Made by a program: the position numbers and the translations under genes. A stretch of 64,000 nucleotides of DNA, taken from Coriaria nepalensis (Eukaryota; Streptophyta; Magnoliopsida; Cucurbitales; Coriariaceae). This document shows, one piece after another, positions 11,616 to 22,681 of this stretch (positions within the stretch are counted from its first letter, which is position 1; every line of letters begins with the position of its first letter). The stretch is from the NCBI GenBank assembly GCA_027186245.1, contig CP114499.1, positions 4,593,001 through 4,657,000 of the forward strand. The letters are read 5' to 3'. A model generated the notes under the pieces. It saw only the letters and a list, made by a program, of their open reading frames with translations. It was not told where the DNA came from and searched no databases.

Positions 11616-13261
11616 AACTCCCACTTGACTTTAAAGCAAGTGAAGTATCTCCCTCATTCCTAAATTACGTACATGTTCCTCAAAAGGCTTCGTTGAAAGT
11701 GTCTTGGTAAACGGATCTGCAAGGCTATGTTTTGACGTTATTTTCATTACTGTCACATCACCTCAGTGGACTATCTCGATGATGAGATGATATTTACTCT
11801 TTATGTGCTTGCCTCTCTTATGACTCTTTGGGTCCTTTGAATTAGTCACTGCTCCACTATTGTGATAGTACAAGACTAGTGGTTTTTCCATATCTGGAAC
11901 AACTTCCAGATTATTATAGATTCATGAGCCAAACTGCCCCTTTCGCAGCTTCACAAGATGCTATATATTCGTATTCCATGGTAGAATCTGCAATAGTAGA
12001 TTGTTTGATACTTCTCAAGACTACAGCTCCTCTACCAATTGTGAACACTGATCTAGAAGTCAATTTTTGACTATCTCTATCTGATTGAAAATCAGAATCA
12101 GTGTATCTAGTGGGGTTCAAGTCTCCACCTGAATAAATAAGTATATAGTCTCTCAAAATCATATGTCTTTATAGTCTCATCAAACCTTAGGTTCCAAGAC
12201 TTAAAGGTTTGCTTCAATCCAATTATATGGATCTAAGCAACTTGCAAACTTTTTTCTTTGACCATTTTGCACAAACATTCTAGTTGCATCATATAAATGC
12301 TTTCTTTAAGATAGCCACTTAGAAAAGTTGTCTTGACAGTCATTTTTCATATCTCGTAGTCTAAACTAACGGCTATGGATAAAAAAATATGTATAGACTT
12401 TAGCATGACAACATGAGCGAAAGTCTCTTTATAATCGACTCTTTCTCTTTGGGTATAGCCCCTTGTCGCAAGTCGTCCCTTGAAAGTCTACTTTCCCATC
12501 TACGTCTCTTTTTTCATGAAGATCATTTATATTCAATGGGCCCAACATCTTCAGGTGACCTTTTGGCTTTCTTTCCCTTGGTGTACATTTTCTTATTGTT
12601 CTTAACATAAGAGGAAGGCGGCTTTTGTTCGGCAGTTTTTGCTTCACCCTCTTTGGACCTCGCCTTATTAAGAGTCTCAAAAGTCTGCAAGTCACTCAAT
12701 AGATGAGTTATGTTGTACTATAGTTTGTTCATAACATAATTGGTATTGAATGTAGCGAAAGTTGGTGAGAGTGACTCAAGTATGATTCTAACTTGAATGC
12801 GCTCATCAATGGTAGCCTTATATATTTCCGCCTCATGTATTGTGTTGATCATGTTCAAAAAGATCTCTGATAGAAACTTCTTTCTTCATTTTGGCGTTCA
12901 TATAGGTTCTAGCAACCTCATGATGACTCTAGTCTAATTACTGCCCAAATAAAACCTGGAGAGACTCCAATATCTCACATGCAGTCTCTAAATTTATATG
13001 TTTCTTCCTAAGAACATCACTCATGCTCATCAACACGTAGCATTTGGCTTTGTTATTGGATTTGATCCAATTGTCATACTTTTCTTATACATTACGGGCA
13101 GCATTAGCAGCGGGCTCTTCAGGACATTTCTTGGTCAAGACAAAGTTATAGTTCTCACAAATTAATACTATGTTTAAGTTTCATTTTCATCTCATAAAAT
13201 TACCATCAGTTAATTTGTACTTGTTGAGTAAAGTGATAACGAGATTATTGATTGAAGACAT
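11616..13261 (-). pseudogene. Copia D gag and truncated pol
   Basis: On the minus strand gag starts at 13261 (MSSINNLVITLLNKYKL) and continues with stops to about 12690, including YVLMSMSDVLRKKH and ARTYMNAKMKKE. After a charged linker (12430-12690) a short RT-start relic lies near 12230-12360 (MTVKTTFLSGYLKESIYM in shifted frame). RNase H follows at 11914-12162 (TRYTDSDFQSDRDSQKLTS, STMEYEYIASCEAAKGAVWL). Protease, integrase and most of RT are deleted. Not functional. Confidence 0.75.
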
Positions 13262-14949
13262 GATGATTGTTGAAATTAAATAAAACATACATCAATCATT
13301 ATAATTGAAATAAATATCAAAATTTCAGAATAGTAAATATGATACATGAATGCAATAATTAAAATACATAAAATTATTTATTACTAAACAACAATAAATT
13401 AACTCAATAATTAATATATTGCCTTAGGGTCGATAATATTAATTTCAAATTAATTTTGAGACATTTCATACCTACGAGTCAAACTTAAAATATCTCATAT
13501 TTTCTCTTTTGCTCATAAGTTACAGTTTATTTGGTCAAGACGCAATCAACCCCTTAAAGCTTAATTATGTCTTTGTGAGTGTAACCCGTTATTTCAGAAT
13601 CCATGACTTAACTCGAAAATTGCCGCCTTAGGGTCGATCAAGTTCGAAATACATCACTTTTCCCTATCTTTTTAATAAGCCAACATTGGTATTGATATGG
13701 TCTTCAACCTTCTTTAGGGGGACGAAAACAAAGCCGTCTCGAGGCTATTTACATATCTCACAATGTTGTACTAATAATAGAAATCATATGTTATATTATC
13801 ACATCAATCTTCTCCCACTCACTATTTAAAAATGTGTGTTTTCAAAAAACATCTTATATTTTCAAATTAAAACTAGTTAATTAATTCTAAATTAATTACT
13901 AATTAACCAATGAATATAATCCTATTAATTGTAAATATCAATCCTATTGAACCTAGGTTCAATTAAACCATTTTAATCCATATCTTAATATGATTTTAAT
14001 CTTATTGAGTGAACCTAATTTATAACTAATAGACTTAGTATATTCATAACATTTTAATTAAAATGTTTTTTAACAAAATTGGTTATTAAAGTCCTAATGA
14101 AATATTTGACTTTATAGGGTGTGATTATGAAGTTTAACTCTTTAAAACTTAAATCAATTTATGCAATTAATTTCACTAAATAAATCACATTTAACTATGA
14201 CAATCGTAATTAAATCATATTTCTACTCATGAGATTGATAATTTAAAATAATATTGTGTGGATATTCATATATTACATGTAATCAACTAATATATTATCA
14301 ATCAAATCAATTAACATAAATAAATAGATATAATGAACGGGGAAATGTGTATATCTAGAATTTACAACCTTTGCAAAAAATACAAATAAATAAAAAAATA
14401 AAATACGTAAGGGCTCAAGTGTTACATCATTCCCTAAATTTTCTCCATCTTGAATTTGGACTCAACCGGTGATTTACTAAAACAAACTCAATCCCTAAAT
14501 CCCAAGAAAAAAAAATTTCTAACTTCAATTTTAAATTTAACTTAATTATTTCCAATTAGGCCTAAACTCTTTTTGAGCATATTGAACTTATTTGGGTCAA
14601 ATTCAACAAGTTCTTTGGTTTTTCAAAAAATCCAAAATTAAGTTCACGGGCCTAAAATACATTATTTTTTAGCTTTAAAATAAATGAGTCAAACTCACTT
14701 ACTAGGCAGGTCACAGGAGCTGGTCACGAGTCAAACCAATAACCCGACCCGTTTTAGTATCACGGGCCGAAGCCCATGAAATTCCTAGGGTTAGCCGTAG
14801 GCGGTAGCTACTTGGGAAAGAGACTTGGACTGTGGTTGATCCGACCAACGGCCTTATGCCGCGGGACCCTCCCGCCATTGCTGCTTGAAGCGGCTACAAG
14901 ACAGTCCCGCGACTGTTGCATGCATGAATTTCTAAATTCATCATTTATT
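13262..14949 (-). other. Non-coding leader of copia D
   Basis: No protein remnant was seen. GCCTTAGGGTCGAT occurs twice, near 13423 and 13626. A short GC-richer patch (14700-14925) interrupts otherwise AT-rich DNA and contains a 74-codon frame with no recognisable domain. It is assigned to element D by position (between gag and the 5' LTR). A primer site could not be found. Confidence 0.4.
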
Positions 14950-15715
14950 ATATATAACATATTTAATTTAAAAGTAAATATATTATTATTTCATACATGA
15001 ATTTCGAAATTCATCATTTAAAATAAATCTTTTAATTAATTAATTAACATCAATTATCTCATAATTACAAATTTGCTCCAGAAAATTGTTTTCTTGCAAA
15101 TAAGTCATTTTTTCAACTTTTGTCATTTTTACCATGTACAATATTTTATAGATGCGATATGAATACGATGAACCTATAATTTTAAGCTCAAATAAATTAA
15201 ATTATTAATTAAACTCTTAAATATAATAAATCTAATTTATTAATTCCAATATTATTCCACTAAGAATATGAGATTGCACTCTTGCAATTATAAAACAAAT
15301 TACTGAGCAATTTTGAGTAGTCTATTGATATTATCATTACATGCATTCAATCCTTTATGTCGGGTCATATCATATATAATCTAATTATATAAAGTACATC
15401 CACTAATATGTCTATCTACATTAGTGATTCGGATCTATATTACTCTCATTTATAATGCTAGCGGACCGTACTAGCAACTATTAATTAAAAAATTTATATT
15501 TTAATATGTTGCAGACAATTTAACTCATTATCTATAATTTTAATCCTCTCGTACCAATGTAAGATTATAATTACATGAATGAATTTGGATTTTTTTGATA
15601 TTTATACATATTATTCAATAATAATTCATTCAAACAATTATATAAAAAAATATTACTTTTATTAATTTCATTAAAACAATACTAATCACATGCTTTAGGG
15701 ATACCATACCCAACA
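14950..15715 (-). repeat. Right (5') LTR of copia D, truncated
   Basis: Matches 10230-11400 but lacks the first part of the LTR and about 390 bp corresponding to 10610-11030. Shared blocks include AATGCTAGCGGACCGTA and TACATGAATGAATTTGGA. Ends CCCAACA at 15715, followed at once by gypsy C coding sequence. Confidence 0.75.
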
Positions 15716-18700
15716 ATGGTACCCAATGACATCCCAACTTGATAACTTGAGAATCCAAGGCGGTAAGTGGCTCAATAAGTGAGTGGTTGTTGACTATGGA
15801 AGAGGGAAGTGGCATAGAGGTGGTGGAATCAGGATGTGGACAATGCTTCAAAATCGACACATGAAAAACTATATGGATTTTAGAGGCCTCCAAAAGTTAG
15901 AGCTTGTAAGCAACTAGATCAATCCACTCTACGATGTAAAAAGGACCATAATATCGACGACCTAATTTAGTATAAGGCATAGACATGAGAGCGGATTGTC
16001 TATATAGTTGAAGCTTCACATAGGCCTATTGGCCAACTTCCATAGAAAAGTCTAACCTATGCTTTTCGACATTGCTCTTCATTTTTCCATTGAGCCTTCT
16101 CCATTTGCAACTTCAAGGTTTCCAACAACTTACCACAGTCCACTAATTTCGTGTCTACCATCTCAATGTTAGAAGTTCCTTCCAAGTAAGAAGGAATAGT
16201 ATGAGGAGATTTCCAAAAAACCCGCCTCAAATACCGAAATATAGTAGTAGTGTGCATCGAAGTGCTGTAACACAACTCTGCCCAAAGTGAGTAACGATGC
16301 CACTTTTCCGGTTGTTCAAAGATGAAAGCTCTTAATTACTCCAAACACCGATCAAGAACCTTCGTTTTCTTATTCGATTGAGGGTGATAGGCACTTGACA
16401 TGTTAACTTGGTGCCACTTAACCGGAAAAGCTCTCTCCAAAATTTACTCACAAATATGGGGTCACGATCGGACACTATTGATATCGGAAAATCATGATGT
16501 TTCACTACAATATTAGCAAACAAAGAAGCCATGGAAGTGGCGGTAAAACCGAATCAAAGAGCACCAAAATGAAAGAATTTAGACAAGCGGTCTACCACTA
16601 TCAATATAATTGAAAACTCATTAAAGGATGGAAGATCCGTAATGAAATACAACGAGACATCTTCCTAAATATAATGGGGAATAGGCAATGGTTGCAACAA
16701 TCTTGCCGGCTTAGTGGTAGAACACTTTATTTTTTGACAAACGGAACACCTCTTAATAAATTCCCGAACGTCCTTATCCATTCCAACCTAAAAGAAACTT
16801 GCCGAAAAGTGTGACAAGGTTTTCAAGACGCCCTCACATCTGGCCATAGGATTTGCATGAAATTCATGCAAAATTTTTGCCTTTAATAGAGAAGAGGGAC
16901 TAATAACCACCATATTTTTCTTGAATAATAACCCTTCTTTGATAGATAAAGAAGAATTGAGAGCACTAGAATTATGCCTAGAAGGAACATTTTCAATCAA
17001 GGAAGAAATGTTGTTGTCTGAATTTTCTAGACCTGGTTCACTGCCAGATCTGCATATTGGCATACACCCATACGGAGATAAATCAGTGCTGCCCAGACCT
17101 GGTTCAATACCGGGACCCACTCCAAATGAACTCAAATCAAGTAGCCCACTATCGGAAGGGTTATGCACACTATCTAGACTCGGTTCTTCACCCGTCAACC
17201 CCTGTTTCTATACTCAAAACTTCCAAGCTATTGTTTTCCTCAGTTTTTATGCCATCTAGCTCAAAAACATTGATGAAATTAGCGTGAAAGAGCATCTGCC
17301 TTAATGTTGGAACTACCCGATTTGTAAATGATATCAAAATCATACCCCAAAAGCTTGACCAAGTACTTTTTTTGATCCGGAGTTTGAATCTCTTAGCGTA
17401 AAATATCCTTCAAGCTATGGTGGTCCGTTTGAATGACAAAGTGTTTACTTAAGAGATATTGTTGTCATTTCACCACTACTTAGGTGAGAGCATAGACTTC
17501 CCAAACATAAGTGGAAGCCTTGGCCATAGTGGGATTCAACTTTTTGCTAAAGTAAACTACAAGTTAGTTGTTTTGAAGCAAAATGCCCCAATTCCAAGTT
17601 CGGAAGTAACCGTTTGTATGATAAATAAAGATGAGAAGTTCGGTAAAGCAAGTATGGGGGCCGACAAGAGAGCGATTTCTAATTTTTTTGAAAACCACTT
17701 GGGTGGTCGAGCCCCACTAAAAAATGTCCTTTGAAAATTTGACAAAGGAAACACTATAGAAGCGTAATTCCAAATAAATTTTCACCAGTAACCGATAAGG
17801 CTAAGGAATCCATTAAGCATCTTGAGATTATGAGGAGAAGCCCAAAGTCTTATAACCTCTATTTTTTCCATATCTGGTTCAACTCCAAAAGCGCTCACAA
17901 CATGGCCCAAGTAATCCATCCGAGATTGAGCAAACAAGCACTTAGATAATTTGGCAAAGGATGATACCTCAAGCATTCAATAACACTTTGAAGATGAGTA
18001 AGGTGGTCATCTAATGTCTTGCTATAAACTAATATATCATCAAAAAATAAGATGACAAATTTCAAAAAAAATGCCTGAAAAACTGAGTTCATAGAGGATT
18101 GGAAAGTGCTTGGTGCATTAGTAAGGCCAAAAGGCATTACCACAAATTCATAATGGTCTTCATGAGTTAGAAATGCGGTCTTATGGATGTTATGTGAATG
18201 AATCTGGATTTGATGATAGCTTGCTCTAAGGTCGATTTTGGAGAAGACCAAACCACTATGTAATTAATTCATCAAGTAACTCATCGACGATGGAAATCAG
18301 AAATTTATCTTTGAGGTAGCATCGTTCAAGGGCCGGTAATCCACACAAAAGCACAATGTACCATCCTTTTTCTTCACCAAAAGAATCGGAGAGGAAAAAT
18401 GACTTTGACTTGGGCGAATAATTCCAGAAGCAAGCATCTCAACAACTAATTTTTTCATCTTAGATATTTGGAAATATGGGTAATGATGAGAACATTCACC
18501 GTTTAGAACCCAGTACTAAGTGAATTTTGTGGTCAAAAGTCAGGAAAGGGGGCAGCTCAGTAGGCTCCAAAAACACATCGTAAAATTCTTAAAATAAGTG
18601 TGATATGGCCGGTGGCAATGAAGGATGAGGGGCGGTCGGATTTGGAACCATAGTTAAAGAATAAAGTTCCACACAATGTGCAATGCCATCCATCCGAGAT

Positions 18701-20408
18701 AAATTTCAAAATTGTTTGATTTCCACTTGCTCCATGCAAATTAGCGGTTTACCCTTCAAAGTTATAGTCTTCACTTCCCATAAGAACACCATATAAAGCT
18801 CTACGACCCAAAAGTTTTAACAATTGAACTCCCAACACGACATCGGCCCATTTAAGTCGAAGAACATACAAATCCATCATAAATATTTTGCCACCCAATT
18901 CCAGGTGTACGTTAGGAAAATACCCCTCACAATGCAACTTTTCACCATTTCTGACCAAAACTTGAAAATGTAGGGAATGGCTAATAGGAAGCTTAAAGAA
19001 TTTAACCACCCCTTCTTCATAAAATTATGTGTACTACCTCCATCAATTAAAGTTGGAACCGACAACCCTCCTATAACTCCATGGACCTTAAGAGTATGAG
19101 GACATACTTGACCGGCTATGGCATGCAAACTAATTTTCAGCATTTCAATTTCCGAGGTAACTTCAATCGAAGCAATCTCAACCGGAATCTCCACTTGGGT
19201 ATTAGGAACATCCTCATCATCATCACAAGTGAAAAAGAAAAGTGTTCCCTTATATTTATAGCCCAAAGCAAATTTCTCATCACAATTGTAACATAAACAT
19301 TTTTCCCGTCTTCCTAACATTTCGGTTGCAGAAAGTTTTTTAACAATAGGAGTAACTGTTTTAGAAGACTTGATAGGTTGGGAAAAAGAACCCAAAGGTG
19401 AAGAAGATTTTTCTGGAAAAATTAGTTTGAAATTCCAAGTGCAATCGACCCATTGCCTAGTAGAAGGTTTCGAATCCATTCCCTTATCATTATGAAGTCG
19501 TGCAAGGCTCATAGCTTGAACAAGTGTGACCGGTTTATACACTTGAACCTCCTTCCTCAACTCATTTTTCAATCCGAAAATAAAGCAACTTACAAAACAT
19601 GTTCGGGTACATCCGAAATTTTGTTAAAAAGTTGCTCAAATTAGTGTTGAAAATCGGAAAGGGAACCGTTTGCATTAACTTACTCAACTTTCCGAAGTGG
19701 TCCTCATATTCCGACAGTCCAAAACGGGCTTCAAGGGCATGTAGGAAAACAGGCCATGTAGTGATTAATCGGTTTTTTGTCGTGCAATCAAACCAATCTT
19801 GAGCATCACCATCCAAATGGAAAGAAGCAATTTGTAACCGTTGTGATTCGGGAGTTTGATAAAAGTCATTTGAATACAAGCAATCCAAGCTTATGTATTT
19901 TTCCCGATAAAACAAGGCACATCAAGACGCATCGACTTTATGTGAGGTGGTTGTCCGATGTACTATTCCGGCAGAACGTAGGGCGGCGGATGGAACTCTA
20001 GTGGGCGGCTGTACGGGTGACAAACGGAGTTTGGGGTGTTGAGCAATCATGTAAGGTTGAAAGTCTCTCGGGAGTTGAGATTGATGGTTAAGGGGTGCAT
20101 TTAGGTACATCGGTGGCTGCCTGTAAAGGAACTGTAGCGGTACATACGGTGGTGGCATAGTTGCCGGCAGGGGCTACACCGACGGCTGCGACAGAGGGAC
20201 AAACAGCGGCGGTAATGGAGGGGTACAAGGTCACTTTTCCACTTTATTATCAAGTGTTTAGAAACCCATTGTTAAATCCCAGATAGAGAAAGCTAAAAGC
20301 TTCAATCATATGGGCTTAAGCATCAAACTTCTCCAAATGAGATTCTCGTAGTTCTCGGATTTGCATTATTGCTTCGTCAATCCGAGCTAAACGAGTGTCT
20401 TCTGCCAT
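15716..20408 (-). pseudogene. Gypsy C gag-pol relic
   Basis: Minus-strand order: gag from 20408 (MAEDTRLARIDEAIMQIREL) and 19562-19915 (QRLQIASFHLDGDAQDWFDC, EARFGLSEYEDHF); zinc knuckle CYNCDEKFALGYKYK, where the His and last Cys are Tyr; protease LIDGGSTHNF (DSG changed to DGG); RT at 17895-18251 (KIDLRASYHQIQ, VMPFGLTNAP, FFDDILVYSK, so the FDD core survives); RNase H and a low-similarity linker (16788-17750); zinc-binding integrase relic near 16800 (VLKTLSHFSASFF); integrase core at 16332-16532 ([18 protein letters not shown]); C-terminal block at 15716-15893. Many frameshifts and stops. The order protease-RT-RNase H-integrase places it in Ty3/gypsy. Confidence 0.85.
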
Positions 20409-20440
20409 GGTAACTAACAAGAACACAATGAGAGCATCAA

Positions 20441-20813
20441 TGTTAGTATGGCCAATATCGAGTCGGCCGAGCTTTGAGAAGGGAGGAAGATTAGAGAGGG
20501 AAAGAAACAAATAAAATGAGAAGAATTTTTTTCGTTACTTGAAAATTTTCTCCTTACAAGCAATACTATCTCCATAGAAGCCAAAAAACCCTTCTCTCTC
20601 CTAGAACCCACGGCTGCTACTGCCGATTGAAAATGCATGAAAACACCCTCCACTCACAACAATATTCCCTTTTTATATTCTCTCTTTTAGTTGTCCTAAA
20701 CTACACGTAGTCAAAACAGTTTGTCCGAAGCTACACTGTAGTCTAGTAGGTGATTAGGGAATTTAACCATTCTTTTGGGCCGGTTGGTGGTTTCCTGGCC
20801 CATCTCCATATCA
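20441..20813 (-). repeat. Right (5') LTR of gypsy C
   Basis: Starts TGTTAGTATGGCC and ends CCATATCA; direct repeat of 9071-9418. Gag starts only 32 bp inside it (20408), leaving a short primer-site region that I could not assign to a tRNA. Confidence 0.85.
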
Positions 20814-21563
20814 AAATCACTTCGAATTATGCAGGTACTAAATTATACCTCACTTGCAGTCTGACCAACTAGAAATATACTATTTTTCTTGTTTTATGTC
20901 TGTAATTGAGTGAGATAATAGGAAGTACTAAGCAGATAAGCTTATGGTATAAGGAATAATGATCAGAACTTGCATCTATGGAATATTTTATGTATATATC
21001 ACAAAGATCAAAATTCCATATCCCTCTATAAATTGCAGCTATGCTTATAGTTGCCGAGCAGTTGAAGAAATATGTCTTCCACAAAATATGCAGCGAATTG
21101 TCTGAAGGACCATACTGCATTGTTTACATGCACAGTACAGTGCAAAAGGAAGATAACTAGCCGGGAATAACCATCTTGAGGTGGATATCTGAAGACATTC
21201 CCTCTGACTTTAGGGACAGGCTTCAAGTTCTTGACTTTATACACCCCGGGCTCCAATCAAGGCTCGTCTTTACCACTATTGGCCGTGTTGAGCAGAGGGT
21301 GATTGCTCTTATGAATCTCTTAGGAGCATTGGATTTGATTATGTATTGAATGTGATTAGTATTGCCTTTCATTCTTATATAGCTTATATTGGAAAATCAA
21401 GTATGTAAGCCGGCTCCGATACTTATGGGAAGATATAAAGAAGGGGGAGATTGAGATTCAAGAATTTGTCAAAACTTATGACGATGTTCTCGAACATAGA
21501 CCATTGACCGATTACAGGATTGAACCAGACCTGCTCCACTTAATTGAGGTGCCTCCTACTATC

Positions 21564-22256
21564 TAGAGGTGATAATCCGTACCGGCATGACACGAGTTTG
21601 GCACGGCACGAGTACAATAATGGGTCATAAAATGTGTCTTCCATGTCATGCTGACCTGAGAGTCTGTGGCGACTCTAAAGCTTGCTTTTAAAAAAATAAT
21701 TTTAAATAAAAGAATAGTTTTAAAATTATTAATAAAATACTAATATTATAATACATAAGTAATTTAATACATTATATAAACGACACCATATAAAAGACAT
21801 AATTAAATAAGTGACAATAAATAAAAAATATGCTAATAATACATAAATGTTAAGAGAATATTTCTAACAAGTATGAAATAACAATAATACTGAATAAAAG
21901 TTATTAAAAGTAATTTGAAATTTTATTCATAAATTGAAATTTGTCATTTTGGAATTTATTTTATTTGTAAAATTTATATGTTGTTAATTATTCTTAATAA
22001 TTATTATTTAGTAAATTAGAAATTAATATTATTAATAATTAAAATTATAGATAAATTATAAAAATATGTTATTTAACTAAAAATGTCGTGCCGTGCTCTG
22101 AGTCGGTATCCGAAATCCGCATCATACCATATCAACCAACATATCTATGCAGTTGGGCATGATATAGCACGACTAGTTCATACCATATTTTTATTATGTT
22201 ATATTATGTCGTGTCATATATACTCGTACTGACCCGATCTATTTTGTCACATTTAC
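21564..22256. repeat. hAT/MITE-like insertion in the SEC14-like last exon
   Basis: About 0.69 kb of AT-rich DNA with GC-rich subterminal arms. The left end is TAGAGGTGATAATCCGTACC; the reverse complement of the right end is TAAATGTGACAAAATAG, an imperfect terminal inverted repeat. Both arms carry GCACGGCACGA-type motifs (GGCACGGCACGAG near 21610, GTCGTGCCGTGCTC near 22085). No transposase frame, and no clear 8-bp target duplication. It interrupts a coding exon, which resumes at 22261. Confidence 0.6.
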
Positions 22257-22305
22257 GAACTCTGTGGGGAGATACAGATGGTCATCAAGACACTATATGT
22301 CCTAA

Positions 22306-22681
22306 GCTCTTTGCAGCTTAGATAGTCCCAACTTCTTGTAAGAGTCCAGATCTGGCTGTTATATAAATAACAAACAAGCTCTGTACATGTAATTCTGTTC
22401 TACTGACAAAACCTTTTAGAATTGTTCAATCTGAAGTATGATGCAATGGGAGAGTTACCTAAATTGGGATCCTGATTTTAGTGAAGTTATCTAGTTCATA
22501 TTCTTTCCATTTCTTGTCAATTTCCGTTTTTTTCACCCAAATACATAGCAAGCTTCCCCCTAAAGTTAAATAAACTAACCAGAAGGAACTGCAGTTTCTT
22601 CCAAGTTAAATGGCAATAGCTGGGCTTCTCCAAAACCCAGTACCCTTCTGAAAAAACAGAAAGAACTATTAAAAAAAAAAA
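22306..22681 (+). promoter_or_regulatory. Short intergenic region / GLDH 5' region
   Basis: 376 bp between the end of the SEC14-like pseudogene and the GLDH start. It must hold the GLDH promoter and leader and ends in an A-run (22670-22682) just before the ATG. No specific site could be named. Confidence 0.4.

Larger units (their letters stand above)
9520..15715 (-). mobile_element. Ty1/copia retrotransposon D nested in gypsy C
   Basis: A full LTR (9520-11400), a second short LTR tail (11556-11615) and a truncated LTR (about 14950-15715) surround copia gag, RT-start and RNase H relics in minus orientation. It sits in the C-terminal part of gypsy C pol, between the segment ending near 15716 and the one starting at 9519. 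The LTR family is the same as the solo LTR at 369-1958. No clear target duplication. The left boundary is complicated by a duplicated piece of gypsy C (11401-11555). Confidence 0.75.
9071..20813 (-). mobile_element. Ty3/gypsy retrotransposon C, inside SEC14-like intron 1
   Basis: Direct repeats 9071-9418 and 20441-20813 share long runs such as GTCCTAAACTACACGTAGTCAAAACAG and the GGGCCGGTTGGTGGTTT segment. The flanking pentamers are AAATT (9066-9070) and AAATC (20814-20818), a 4/5 target duplication. Gag, protease, RT, RNase H and integrase relics read on the minus strand between 20408 and 9419 and are interrupted by copia element D. About 5.5 kb of the 11.7 kb is the gypsy element itself. Without it, intron 1 of the host gene would be about 410 bp. 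Confidence 0.88.
8640..22305 (+). pseudogene. SEC14/CRAL-TRIO (GDAP2-like) pseudogene split by transposons
   Basis: Three exons of a plant SEC14 cytosolic-factor-like protein (CRAL-TRIO fold, presumed lipid binding) can be traced. Exon 1 (8640-8884) starts MGSNPNDFSVMVVQSDLGID and, after a frameshift near 8712-8735, continues DEDFSDLDLLQ and GSDKNGNRILRIVGK. A TAA at 8875-8877 stands where the family has Tyr, and the exon ends at CCCG|GTAAAC. Exon 2 (21039 to about 21301, after TTGCAG) reads QLKKYVFHKICSELSEG and TILRWISEDIPSDFRDRLQV, with a TAG at 21158-21160 and a shift near 21285-21300. Exon 3 (from 21391) reads LYWKIKYVSRLRYLWEDIKK. It is broken at about 21564 by a MITE-like repeat, and the C-terminus SVGRYRWSSRHYMS plus stop resumes at 22261-22305. 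Intron 1 holds the whole gypsy element. The ATG is at 8640. Non-functional. Confidence 0.85.

Noticed and set aside
14776..15000. GC-richer 74-codon frame (LAVGGSYLGKRLG)
   Set aside because: Lies in the leader/LTR of copia D, has no family match I recognise, and its 3' part is LTR sequence.
17040..17230. Repeated CCAGACCTGGTTCA-like words suggesting a tandem repeat array
   Set aside because: Only two to three imperfect occurrences inside the gypsy C RNase H-integrase linker; not a defined array.
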